Shown here: positions 1 to 8,743 of the stretch, piece by piece
How the letters are laid out: every line of letters begins with the position of its first letter
Numbering within the stretch: position 1 is the stretch's first letter
Assembly: GCA_024742395.1 (NCBI GenBank)
Contig: JANSYO010000023.1
Coordinates: 1 to 57,724 of the forward strand
Reading direction: 5' to 3'
Source of the DNA: Cytophagales bacterium
GTDB lineage: Bacteria > Bacteroidota > Bacteroidia > Cytophagales > Spirosomataceae
Length of the DNA stretch: 57,724 bases
The notes under the pieces: generated by a model
The model's database searches: none
Seen by the model: only the letters and a program-made list of their open reading frames with translations
What the model was told of the DNA's origin: nothing
Position numbers and translations under genes: made by a program

Positions 1-398
1 CATAACGCTGCATAAACTGTAAGTCAAAACCCACAGTTTTGTAAGCATCTGCTATAAGTTCTTTGTCGTCTGTTTGTAAAAAGTACTTCAGTGCTTCATT
101 GTCATAGTAATAGATAGAGTCTTTGTTTTCAGATGTAATACTTAGGTAATGCCAATTAGCCAGCTGTTCATATGTTTTTCCTAAAGCTAAAGCTTCTTTG
201 GTAGCCCTGGCTCTGCTTAGTGTTTTCCATAAATCCTGTTTAATTCTGGCATCAGTTTCTCCATCCATCTTATTGATGGCTCTATCTATTACTATGACAA
301 TGAAGCACTGAAGTACTTTTTACAAACAGACGACAAAGAACTTATAGCAGATGCTTACAAAACTGTGGGTTTTGACTTACAGTTTATGCAGCGTTATG
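1..398. repeat. 119-bp perfect inverted repeat (arms 1-119 and 280-398)
   Basis: Base i pairs with base 399-i for every position from 1 to 119. The match stops at 120/279. The 160-bp centre is not palindromic. Both arms and the centre encode part of one TPR kinase, so the structure is a fold-back of one gene rather than a mobile-element end. It is probably an assembly or library artefact at a contig end. A true inverted duplication is the alternative. Confidence 0.9.
2..286 (-). pseudogene. Upstream fragment of the TPR histidine kinase, on the opposite strand
   Basis: Read on the minus strand from about 286 down to 2 the frame is open. It encodes a peptide containing DGETDARIKQDLWKTL, then TKALALGKTYEQLANWHYLS, then YYYDNEALKYFLQTDDKEL, and ends in DLQFMQRY. 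The last third is identical to the plus-strand frame from 281 to 398. The piece therefore looks like the true continuation upstream of the kinase at 365-1948, inverted by the fold-back. The real start codon lies outside the window. Confidence 0.75.
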
Positions 399-1948
399 CC
401 GAGGCTGAAGTTGAATATTTTAAAGGTTTAGAAATAGCCCATTCCATAAATTATCAACAAGGAATTAATTCAATTCACGCTTCTTTAGCAGGGCTGTATG
501 CAAGTACAAAAGATTATGAGTCGGCCTTAAAATACAGTGAAATGGTGGTGGCTGCCTATAAGGAGGAAGGCAATGCACATCCATTAATACGGGCAATGCT
601 TCGTTTAAATGATACTTATGTAAAAACGGGCCGGCCAGAGAAGGCCTTGGAAACCGTCAATAAGGCCCTGGCTTTAGTTCCTGAATTACCGGAAGAATAC
701 AGATCCTCTGAAACCATTAATGTAAGAGCATGGAGAGGAAAAGTTTATCGAAAATTAGGGCGTTATGATGACGCACTTCGAGATTTCCGGTTTTCATGGA
801 AAGGAATGCAAGAAAAATATGGTGATGAAAACGCCAATGGCTGGAAAGGGGATATCGGAAGCATTTATTTTTTGCAAAAAAAATATGCCGAAGCCATACC
901 TTATTTAAAAGATTATGTTGAGCATTTCTATGATAAAAAAGTATATAATTCAGACGAATTAAAAGATCATTACCTTTGGCTGGCAGAGTCTTACAAAAAG
1001 ATAAATCAGCCAGAAATGGCCTATAAGTACCTATCAGAAGGGAAAGATATTGCCATTAATGCGTTACAGCAGGAAGCAGAAGCTTTAAGAAGCGAGCTGC
1101 GAATTAAGTATGAATCTGAGCAAAAAGACCAGACTATTGCCTCTCAAACAGATTTGATTAAACAACAGGAAAAGAATCAGCTTTTGAGTTACATAATAGG
1201 TGGATTATTGCTTTTGCTGCTTGCTGGTTTGTTTTATACCTATCGCAAAAACAAGAAGAAGAATTTACAGCTAGAGAAGTTAAACACTGATCTGGAAGCT
1301 TCCAATATTCAGTTAGACAAACGTCATAGAGAAAATGAGCTTTTGCTCAAAGAAATTCATCATCGTGTCAAAAATAATCTGGAAATAGTTTCGGGTCTTT
1401 TAGAATTACAATCTTCCCAAATTGAAGATCCTTCGGTTCAGGCCGCTATGCTATCGAGCCAAAACAGGGTGAATTCGATGGGTATTATACATCAGAAATT
1501 GTATCAAAGCGATCACCTCACTTCCATAGAAATGAGAGATTATTTCTTGAATTTAGGAGAGAATATCAGTAACTCTTTCAGTCCGGATGGCAAAGTGAAG
1601 GTAGAGTGCAATATGCCCGAGCTGGTGCTCGATATAGATACGGCCATCTCTGTGGGACTGATTGCTAATGAGCTACTTACCAATGCTTTTAAATATGCTT
1701 TTGAAGGTAGAGAAAGTGGTAAAATTGAAATAAATTTAAAGTCAGGAGGGCTCAATGAAGATAGTCTGGAATTGAATATTACCGATGACGGCATTGGCAA
1801 GAAAGAAGATGGTTTGGCCAAAGGAACAGGTTTTGGTACTAAGTTAATTGAGCTACTCACAAAACAGATTAATGGTACTATTTCTTATAAAAATGAAAAC
1901 GGTACAAAGGCTATTTTAATTTTTAGCAAAACGCGTAGTTTGGCATGA
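365..1948 (+). CDS. TPR-containing sensor histidine kinase (HisKA_2 type), 5' end disrupted
   Basis: This is a membrane-anchored sensor kinase that probably phosphorylates the response regulator it overlaps by 4 bp. TPR-like helices fill residues 1-240. One transmembrane helix (about 272-292) follows, then a coiled coil. The H-box reads KEIHHRVKNN, with the phospho-acceptor His near residue 331, as in the HisKA_2 family. The ATPase domain has NELLTNAF near 433, a DDGIGK box near 472 and GTGFG near 486. The GTG at 365 is only the first usable start after the fold-back. The frame is open from 233, and coding similarity continues upstream as an inverted copy on the minus strand, so this is a truncated view of a longer protein. 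The input signal is unknown. Confidence 0.9.
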   Translation: MGFDLQFMQRYAEAEVEYFKGLEIAHSINYQQGINSIHASLAGLYASTKDYESALKYSEMVVAAYKEEGNAHPLIRAMLRLNDTYVKTGRPEKALETVNKALALVPELPEEYRSSETINVRAWRGKVYRKLGRYDDALRDFRFSWKGMQEKYGDENANGWKGDIGSIYFLQKKYAEAIPYLKDYVEHFYDKKVYNSDELKDHYLWLAESYKKINQPEMAYKYLSEGKDIAINALQQEAEALRSELRIKYESEQKDQTIASQTDLIKQQEKNQLLSYIIGGLLLLLLAGLFYTYRKNKKKNLQLEKLNTDLEASNIQLDKRHRENELLLKEIHHRVKNNLEIVSGLLELQSSQIEDPSVQAAMLSSQNRVNSMGIIHQKLYQSDHLTSIEMRDYFLNLGENISNSFSPDGKVKVECNMPELVLDIDTAISVGLIANELLTNAFKYAFEGRESGKIEINLKSGGLNEDSLELNITDDGIGKKEDGLAKGTGFGTKLIELLTKQINGTISYKNENGTKAILIFSKTRSLA

Positions 1949-2697
1949 AAAATCCGATAACAATATTAGTAGTTGAGGATGAGATGATTATTGCAGCCAA
2001 AATCTCTTTAAGGCTTACAAATTTAGGTTATGAAGTGACGGGCTTAGTGCCCAGAGGAGAGGAGGCCTTAATGCACATAGAACAAAACGCACCCGATATA
2101 GTCTTGCTTGATATCAATTTAAAGGGAGATATAGACGGTATACAAACAGCTGAAGCAATTAATGCATCTGGAAGAAAATGTGTGATTATTTACCTAACAG
2201 CTAATGCTGATGAGGTTACTTTCAATAAAGCCAAGACTACCCGCCCCTTTGCTTTTTTATCTAAGCCAGTTCAAGCCCTAGAACTTCAAAGAACCCTGGA
2301 GCTGACAGTGGAGCAAATTCTTAAAGAAAGAGAAATTGAAGAATCGGATGCGAATGTTGCAATCGAGTCGCAAGCCGATTTCCTGAACGATCGGATATTT
2401 GTGAAGCACAAAAATAGAATGGTCAAGATTTTTGTGAGTGATATTTTGTATCTAGAGGCAGATAGAAGCTACTGCCAAATAGTCACAAAAGAAGACGAGT
2501 TTACCCTTTCTGTTCCTCTTAAGAACGTGGAAGACAAACTTTCTAAATCTCTTTTCATGAGAATACACCGTTCATACCTGGTTAATATAAAGGCCATCGA
2601 CGAAATGACTGATCACCATGTTTATATAGCCTCTAAGCCAATTCCTATAAACTCTTCGGCCAAAGAAGACCTGTTAAAACGTCTGCAAAGAGTCTAA
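1945..2697 (+). CDS. LytTR-family response regulator
   Basis: This is a two-domain transcription regulator. An N-terminal receiver (residues 5-120) has acidic residues E11, D12 and E13, phospho-acceptor D56 in VLLDINL and K107 in FLSKP. A LytTR DNA-binding domain (about 145-250) follows, with the typical LEADRSYCQI and FMRIHRSYLVN segments. The ATG overlaps the stop of the upstream kinase (ATGA), so the two are translationally coupled and form a cognate pair. Its targets are not visible. The stand-alone LytTR gene and the surface-protein genes just downstream are candidates. Confidence 0.93.
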   Translation: MKNPITILVVEDEMIIAAKISLRLTNLGYEVTGLVPRGEEALMHIEQNAPDIVLLDINLKGDIDGIQTAEAINASGRKCVIIYLTANADEVTFNKAKTTRPFAFLSKPVQALELQRTLELTVEQILKEREIEESDANVAIESQADFLNDRIFVKHKNRMVKIFVSDILYLEADRSYCQIVTKEDEFTLSVPLKNVEDKLSKSLFMRIHRSYLVNIKAIDEMTDHHVYIASKPIPINSSAKEDLLKRLQRV

Positions 2698-2840
2698 GAA
2701 AAAAGGTTAATTCTCAACAAACTTAGAAAATCAGGGAAAAAGAAAAGCGATCTTCGGAAGAAAATAAGCCCCTTTGGGATAGTTTTGATTGACATCTGGA
2801 AGGTTTAGATACAAATTATGCTATCTAAACGATATAAACC

Positions 2841-3173
2841 ATGAAAAATGTCATTCATCTGGGCTCTCGCTGTATAGTGAGTCCTAACGAAATCTCACGT
2901 CTCGAAGCTCAAGGAAATTACACGCTGATTCATTTCAAAGATGGCTCCCAACTCTTGTCATCCACTACTTTGGGGGTATTAGAAGACAGGTTATCTCCAT
3001 TTCGCTTTTTTAGAGTTAATCGGTCAGTAATTATCAATTTAAATTATCTGAACAGGTTTAGGATAGTCACACCTGAGAAAGCAAAGGCTCAATTTTCAAG
3101 ATCAAACAGCAGCAAAGATATATTCCTTTCCAGACGAAGGGCTGCAGCATTTATGGCCCGTGTAAATGCTTGA
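2841..3173 (+). CDS. Stand-alone LytTR DNA-binding protein
   Basis: This 110-residue protein consists almost entirely of one LytTR domain. It has ISRLEAQGNYTLIHFKDG, the central LEDRL segment, and FFRVNRSVIINLNYLNRF, all matching the LytTR fold. It has no receiver domain, so it cannot be switched by phosphorylation in the usual way. It sits 143 bp after the LytTR response regulator and 33 bp before the large secreted protein, so it may be a local regulator of that gene. Stand-alone LytTR proteins are common in Bacteroidota and usually uncharacterised. Confidence 0.85.
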   Translation: MKNVIHLGSRCIVSPNEISRLEAQGNYTLIHFKDGSQLLSSTTLGVLEDRLSPFRFFRVNRSVIINLNYLNRFRIVTPEKAKAQFSRSNSSKDIFLSRRRAAAFMARVNA

Positions 3174-3206
3174 TTTTAACAATTGGAACCTCTTAATCTT
3201 ACGAAT

Positions 3207-5756
3207 ATGAAAAGACATTTTACATTCTTATTAATTGCTTGTTATGTTTTCTGCTTGCAAAGTCACGCCCAATGGCAAGCCAATACCGTTGGTACCAGTG
3301 CAGGAAGCTATGGGGTTAATGGCCACATAAAAGTTACCAGTAGCGGGGGCAGTGTAGGAGGTAATAATAACTACCAAGGTCTTATTGTCAATCACAATAA
3401 CTTTTATACTGCCAGTTCACTCATTCAACAGGCGTTTAAGACCGTTCCCGAAGCTAACTTATTCAAATCACAGGCAGGGGTTCCATTCACTATTGACCTG
3501 GAAGTGGTTCACAAGCATATTTTTGATGATTATGTAAATAACATACCTACCACACATCAGGTTTTTTTTGAATTCTTTACGGATGATAACTGGGGAGGGC
3601 CTTATGATTGGTACACGGGTACATTCAAAAGCTCCATCGGCAAAAATGAACAGCCCTACCTCTATGACCAGAATATTAACCTCACCAGAAACACGAACTA
3701 TGTTTTCTTCTATGATCCAAATTATGGACTTGCCAGAAGTATTAAGTTTTCTGGCACTTACACCTTTCCGGTAGGCCGCACTCAGGGGTGGATCGTAATC
3801 GGTTTCAGGGAAAAAAGTTACACCGTCTATAACCAAAATAGTTTTAATAATTTTATTATTCTGCCTTTTGTGGTAGAAGGCCCTACAGTAGCTCAGATAG
3901 ATTCGGTTGGCGTAACTACGCAACCCCAAATTCCAACAATGATTATCCACAATCCTCCGGGTGATAATAGCTCAACAACTCTTACAAATACAGGTACGCA
4001 GTGTAGAAGTTTCGATGAAAAGCTTTCCGTTAGCGAGTCTAAAGAATTTGCCGGAGCATATAAATTAGGCTATAAGGGCTCAGTAGGTTTTATTGTCGCT
4101 TTAGAGTTGGAGACCTATGTAGAATTCTCAGCCAGCGGTACAGAGGGTAGCTTTGAGACTAAATATAATTCAAAAGAACATTGTGTAACCGTCAGTGAGA
4201 GTTTGACCGCTTTAAGCAATGGGAAAGGAGCCCAAAACAATGACCTTTTTGTGGGCTATGGCATTGATTTAGCCTATGGGTTTTCACGACGAGTCAGTAT
4301 TGAGAACGGACAAGTAAGTGTAGATACGGGTATAGTCTATAGACCTTTACTTGAAACCAAGAAAGACTTCTTTCTTACCAAACAAGGAATTTTAGAAGAT
4401 ATAGCATCGAAACAAATCATTGTGGATGACTCCTTGAACTATACAGTACCGGAAAGGGCAAATGCCCAATATCAAATCAATGTTTGGCGGCAGGTTTTGG
4501 ATAAAAACGATGCAAATATTGCTGCCGCCGCTCAGCAAACAGGAACCCCAATAAATTTTAGTGGAGGATCCAGTCAAAGTTATAATACTACTGTAGCATA
4601 CAATAGCTCCCAAAGTATCGAAGTAGAGCATTATGTTGATACACAATTTGGTATTGAGACAGGGGTTTATTTTGGGGGTTCAGGGTTTAAGGTAGGGGCC
4701 AAGTTTACCACAAACAAGACCTTTGGTCAAACCCAAACAAAAACGGGTGGGCAGGTCAGTGATGTTTCGGTAACAAGGTATGACGATGAATCAGGTGACT
4801 TTTTTGATGTCAGGATAGTTGAAGACCCGGTTTACGGTACGCCAATTTTTATCTTGGATTCTGCAGCTTCCAGAACTTCCTGTCCGTATGAAGGTGGGGT
4901 ACAAAGAGATAGGCCAAAATTGGAAATAAATGGTAGTGCACTGCCAAATATTACAGTATCAAATATTTCATTGGGAAATGCGGGAAACTTCAAAGTAAAG
5001 GTTTGTAATAATTCAGTTGAGACAAGAGACTATAGTTTGGGTTTTGTGAATGAGTCCATTATGAACGATGTATTTATATCTAGTTCTGCAAGTACCGGGT
5101 CTTCGCCTTTTGGTGATAATATTACGAAACTAGGTTTAATAACCGGAATACCTCCTAATGGGGGGTGCAAAACCACAGTCTATGATGTCAATGTGGCACG
5201 CAGATTTGCCAATAGCCCAATGTCTTATGAAAACATTGAGTTCGTTGCGTTTGCCGAATGTGAGCCAGAAATTAGATCAAGTATTTTTGCTACTATTAAT
5301 TTTGCCACTCCGCCCCCACCCACCAACGTAGGGGCAAGTGCCAAAGAAATATGTGCAGGAACTGCCATACAATTGACGGGTAATTGCCCTATTGGAGTTC
5401 CTACGTGGTATGATGATCCAACTGGCGGTTTAGAACTTGGAACGGGTGCAACTTTAAGTGTAACACCAGCTGCTAATACCAATTACTACCTTGGCTGCGT
5501 AGCTAACTTTTACAATCGCGACCGTGTTGGCACTGGTGAAATATTTGTCACAACACCATTCCCTACTTTAAATCTTACATCTGATTTAAGTTTCAATGCC
5601 TTGCAAATTGCCAACAGCACTTTAACAGCAACAAACAAAATCTATGACCCAGCCAGAGTCAAATACAAAGCAGGTAATTCTTTGACCTTCAACCCTGGTT
5701 TTGAGGCTAAAGGGGGAAGCACTTTTGAGGCTGAGATAGGTGGCTGTACAAATTAA
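3207..5756 (+). CDS. Secreted surface protein with Ig-like and 3-coathanger-stack-like C-terminal domains
   Basis: This is an exported protein of 849 residues, with function unknown. The ATG at 3207 is preferred over the in-frame TTG at 3183 because it starts a clean signal peptide (MKRHFTFLLIACYVFCLQSHAQ minus the last residues). The bulk (30-690) is Gly/Ser/Thr/Asn-rich beta-type sequence with no enzyme motif I recognise. Residues about 700-780 look like an Ig-like repeat with paired Cys (EICAGTAIQLTGNC, then TNYYLGC). The last 60 residues (FNALQIANSTLTA, then VKYKAGNSLTFNPGFEAKGG) resemble the 3-coathanger-stack domain common in Cytophagales secreted proteins. The stand-alone LytTR gene upstream may control it. 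Confidence 0.8.
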   Translation: MKRHFTFLLIACYVFCLQSHAQWQANTVGTSAGSYGVNGHIKVTSSGGSVGGNNNYQGLIVNHNNFYTASSLIQQAFKTVPEANLFKSQAGVPFTIDLEVVHKHIFDDYVNNIPTTHQVFFEFFTDDNWGGPYDWYTGTFKSSIGKNEQPYLYDQNINLTRNTNYVFFYDPNYGLARSIKFSGTYTFPVGRTQGWIVIGFREKSYTVYNQNSFNNFIILPFVVEGPTVAQIDSVGVTTQPQIPTMIIHNPPGDNSSTTLTNTGTQCRSFDEKLSVSESKEFAGAYKLGYKGSVGFIVALELETYVEFSASGTEGSFETKYNSKEHCVTVSESLTALSNGKGAQNNDLFVGYGIDLAYGFSRRVSIENGQVSVDTGIVYRPLLETKKDFFLTKQGILEDIASKQIIVDDSLNYTVPERANAQYQINVWRQVLDKNDANIAAAAQQTGTPINFSGGSSQSYNTTVAYNSSQSIEVEHYVDTQFGIETGVYFGGSGFKVGAKFTTNKTFGQTQTKTGGQVSDVSVTRYDDESGDFFDVRIVEDPVYGTPIFILDSAASRTSCPYEGGVQRDRPKLEINGSALPNITVSNISLGNAGNFKVKVCNNSVETRDYSLGFVNESIMNDVFISSSASTGSSPFGDNITKLGLITGIPPNGGCKTTVYDVNVARRFANSPMSYENIEFVAFAECEPEIRSSIFATINFATPPPPTNVGASAKEICAGTAIQLTGNCPIGVPTWYDDPTGGLELGTGATLSVTPAANTNYYLGCVANFYNRDRVGTGEIFVTTPFPTLNLTSDLSFNALQIANSTLTATNKIYDPARVKYKAGNSLTFNPGFEAKGGSTFEAEIGGCTN

Positions 5757-5799
5757 GCTTACATTACGGCTCCATGATTACTTTAAACTCAATTTTGCT

Positions 5800-6975
5800 A
5801 TGAAAAAACTATACATATTTCTTATTTCATTAATCTCCATATCCGCTGCTGCCCAAATCTCAAGCAATGGCACAACCGACGGCTCCATCACCATCACGCC
5901 AAAAGGTTTGCAAGGAAGTTCAAACTCGACGGCTGGCGGCAACAACCTAGCACTTGGCTCAAATGCACTAAAGAACAATATTGTTAGTGCTCCCAATGGA
6001 ACTCACAACACTGCGGTAGGAGATTCTTCACTTTTTTCAAATACTTCAGGTTTCCAGAATACCGCCTTGGGGTCGTTAACACTTCAAAATAACACAACGG
6101 GTGTTACAAATACAGCGATAGGAAATTTTGTCTTACGTTTAAATGAAAACGGAACACACAATACAGGAACAGGAAATTTGGCACTTTATTATAATACTTC
6201 AGGTCTTAGAAACACAGCTCTCGGAAATTCTTCGCTTTTCAATAACACCACGGCAAATTTTAATACCGCCGTGGGCAACTGGGCTCTTTTTTCTAACAAA
6301 GAAGCAAGTTACAATACTGCCGTTGGAAACTATGCTCTAGTAAGCTCTCTCGGAGAACGCAACACTTCTATTGGTTCAAATTCCTTAGAAAATGACTCTA
6401 CTGGTTCAAGCAACACAGCCATCGGCTATGGTGCTGGATTTTCTATCAAGACTGGCAATAACAATACATTCGTGGGGCATGGAACTAACGCCAGTAGTGA
6501 GAACCTATATAATGCTACAAGCTTAGGCAATAATGCCATAGTAAATGCAAGCAATAAAGTACGAATAGGCGATGTAAATGTCTCGGTCATAGAAGGTCAA
6601 GTAGCCTGGAGCAACCCATCAGACCGGAGATTGAAAGAAAGTATTGTTTATACCAGTCGCTTAGGTTTAGATTTTATAAATGGCTTGAAAACTGTCTCTT
6701 ACAACTACATCGCCGACAAAAACAAAACCCGTTACGACGGTTTCATAGCTCAGGATATTGAGAAATTAATGACAGATTTGGGAGTGCCTTTTAGCGGTCT
6801 GAAAAAGTCTGATGATGGCATGCTCTCGCTTGCTTATTCTGATTTTGTCATGCCGCTGGTCAATGCTGTTCAGGAGCAGCAGAAGGAAATAGAATCCCTA
6901 AAGGAGGAGCTTTCTAAAACAGAAGGTATTCTGGAAAGATTGGAAAAATTAGAAGCTATGATCACCAATTTATAA
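5800..6975 (+). CDS. Fibre-like surface protein with a C-terminal S74 intramolecular chaperone domain
   Basis: The ATG at 5800 starts a signal peptide (MKKLYIFLISLISISAAAQ) and is preferred over the track-style upstream start inside the previous gene's 3' end. Residues 40-255 are repeated units of the form NTAxGNxxLxxN, about 18-20 residues each, as in trimeric adhesin head and phage tail-fibre beta-helices. Residues about 285-340 (SDRRLKESI, then YDGFIAQDIEKL) match the S74 chaperone domain, which trimerises fibres and often cleaves itself off. A coiled coil ends the protein. It lies 43 bp after the coathanger-stack gene, so the two may be co-expressed. Inference: a trimeric cell-surface fibre. 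Confidence 0.85.
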   Translation: MKKLYIFLISLISISAAAQISSNGTTDGSITITPKGLQGSSNSTAGGNNLALGSNALKNNIVSAPNGTHNTAVGDSSLFSNTSGFQNTALGSLTLQNNTTGVTNTAIGNFVLRLNENGTHNTGTGNLALYYNTSGLRNTALGNSSLFNNTTANFNTAVGNWALFSNKEASYNTAVGNYALVSSLGERNTSIGSNSLENDSTGSSNTAIGYGAGFSIKTGNNNTFVGHGTNASSENLYNATSLGNNAIVNASNKVRIGDVNVSVIEGQVAWSNPSDRRLKESIVYTSRLGLDFINGLKTVSYNYIADKNKTRYDGFIAQDIEKLMTDLGVPFSGLKKSDDGMLSLAYSDFVMPLVNAVQEQQKEIESLKEELSKTEGILERLEKLEAMITNL

Positions 6976-7258
6976 TGGTGAGACCGGAATTATCCTAATA
7001 AATAACCGCTCGCTAAAATTATTTGAATAAGTGTTTGAATATGAGTAGCTTGATGAAGATGTATGTCCTTTGCTTCTTGTTTCTCTCTTACCTCTTCATT
7101 TTAGAGTATCTATTATGGACTGCATTCAAAGTAGAATGATCTTCTTATTCGGGTTCTGAAGACAAGTGCATATCTGTTTTTAACACACACAAACTAAAGC
7201 CTTTATAATTATAATTTAACCTAAACCAGTGCGGCTTCAGCACTATAAAAACAGATAA

Positions 7259-8203
7259 ATGACCATGAAAAAAACAATTGTATTCTTATTGATGATGATT
7301 CCTTTCATTGGCTTCGGTCAAAAGAAGGAAAACGGTAAAATCTACATTGAGCATCCTGCCATAAATGTGGTAGATGCTTTCACGAAGGCCATGGTAAAAG
7401 GCGATACGACAGCCATGTCAAAACTGATGACAGCAGATTTTAAGGCCTATAATGCGGTAACTTCTTCTGCTTATTCCAAAGGGTCTGACAAGGGAGCCTA
7501 TTTAAGGAATGCTACTTTCTGGAAAGACAATTTGGATTACTATTCTATTAAAAGAATGGAAGGGTCCTATCCGGATGCATTTGAGTATGCAAAAGACCCA
7601 AGTGATAATAATGCTGTCACCGTTGAAAGTTGGGATATCTTAAAAGGAGTTCACAAAAAAACGGGAGTTAAGGCAGATATGCTTTTACATCGTTCATTTA
7701 CTTTGACGAAGGACAATAAAATCAGGAGAATCATGAATTATATGAATCCTGAGTTTGGTAATGAGGTTCGAGATGCGTTTTCTGAAAGAAAAAACGGCAC
7801 TATTTATAGTCAACACCAAAACATTAATAACCTACGTTTAATGTTAGCTGCTGCTGAAAACGGTGCGTTTGAAAAGTATTACAGCTATTTCTCAGATAAA
7901 GCTACTTTTAACGATATCAATGGTGATATTTTTAAGTCAATCTCTTTAGCAGAAGATAAGGCACAGAAAACGGCCTTCTTAGAGAATTTTGAACTGGTAG
8001 ATTTTGAGCAAGTGGGTTACCCGGATTATATGCATTATGAAATGGGAAATTCAGGCGTGTTGTATTCTTGGTGGAACATTCATTTGATTAGAAAATCTGA
8101 TAAAAAGGAAATTGAGCTTCCTATTCATTATCAACACAATGTAAATGACGAAGGGAAATTCAGCAATGTGATTTCCTATTACAACGGGGCATTATTGAAA
8201 TAA
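7259..8203 (+). CDS. Exported protein with two NTF2/SnoaL-like domains
   Basis: A signal peptide (KKTIVFLLMMIPFIGFGQ) is followed by two cone-fold NTF2-like domains, at residues about 30-150 and 175-310. Each starts with a helix and has the 'dAFtkAmvkGDttamsklM' or 'yYSYFSDKATF' type of segment seen in SnoaL/DUF4440 proteins. Catalytic activity cannot be assigned, since NTF2 folds serve as both enzymes and binding modules. Two ATGs lie in frame (7259 and 7265); the first is listed. It is followed by a strong palindrome (8219-8245), so it is probably monocistronic. Confidence 0.75.
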   Translation: MTMKKTIVFLLMMIPFIGFGQKKENGKIYIEHPAINVVDAFTKAMVKGDTTAMSKLMTADFKAYNAVTSSAYSKGSDKGAYLRNATFWKDNLDYYSIKRMEGSYPDAFEYAKDPSDNNAVTVESWDILKGVHKKTGVKADMLLHRSFTLTKDNKIRRIMNYMNPEFGNEVRDAFSERKNGTIYSQHQNINNLRLMLAAAENGAFEKYYSYFSDKATFNDINGDIFKSISLAEDKAQKTAFLENFELVDFEQVGYPDYMHYEMGNSGVLYSWWNIHLIRKSDKKEIELPIHYQHNVNDEGKFSNVISYYNGALLK

Positions 8204-8218
8204 ACGAAATCGGATCTT

Positions 8219-8245
8219 GGCCTTTGAAGAGTCTCTTCAAAGGCC
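8219..8245 (+). terminator. Perfect 13-bp inverted repeat, possible terminator
   Basis: GGCCTTTGAAGAG (8219-8231), one T, then CTCTTCAAAGGCC (8233-8245). It begins 15 bp after the stop of the NTF2-like gene. No clear T-run follows, so termination is likely but not certain. Confidence 0.6.
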
Positions 8246-8743
8246 ATCTGCGTTTACTCCTAAATAGCCTTGTAATCGTATTCTACCATCTAAGAACCAA
8301 GGCAACGCTTAAAAACAGGTGTGTGCTTAGTATAGTATTCAGTGGCTTAACTAAACAATGAATTCAATTTTCCTGGACTAATGTGGAAGATACACCCAAT
8401 GATAACACTAGTTATTAGCCTATTATGCATAGCTCCGGTTTGTATGCTTATTTACAAATTTCATTTAATGGTGTTTCTTTTTAAGTTTTGGGATTCTAGA
8501 AGGTAGTGTATTGAATTCATTATATTTTATACCCCAGATTCAAAGGCCAGGATTGAGATAACTTGAAGGGTCTGTTTAAATAATTTAAAAGGCTTAAAAT
8601 TTTTATGTCTTTACTTAGTTATGATATTTAGATGTCTGAATCGCCTTTTTCAAAGAAGCTCAGATTATTAAAGAATAACTTTTTTGAGCATTTGATAGAA
8701 AAGCTTTATTTGGCACTATTACAAGCTCTAAGTAGCCATAGAA
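8246..8743. other. About 500 bp without a convincing gene
   Basis: The stretch is AT-rich. I see no tRNA, repeat or insertion sequence. One 41-codon frame (8381-8506) encodes a hydrophobic peptide but lacks a clear ribosome-binding site and has no recognisable relatives. The promoter of the barrel gene at 8744 presumably lies near the right end. Confidence 0.5.

Noticed and set aside
1-398. Terminal inverted repeat of a transposon at the left edge
   Set aside because: Both arms encode internal parts of the same kinase. No transposase or target duplication is seen.
8381-8506. 41-codon frame for a hydrophobic peptide in the 8.2-8.7 kb gap
   Set aside because: No ribosome-binding site, no recognised family, and AT-rich context where such frames arise by chance.
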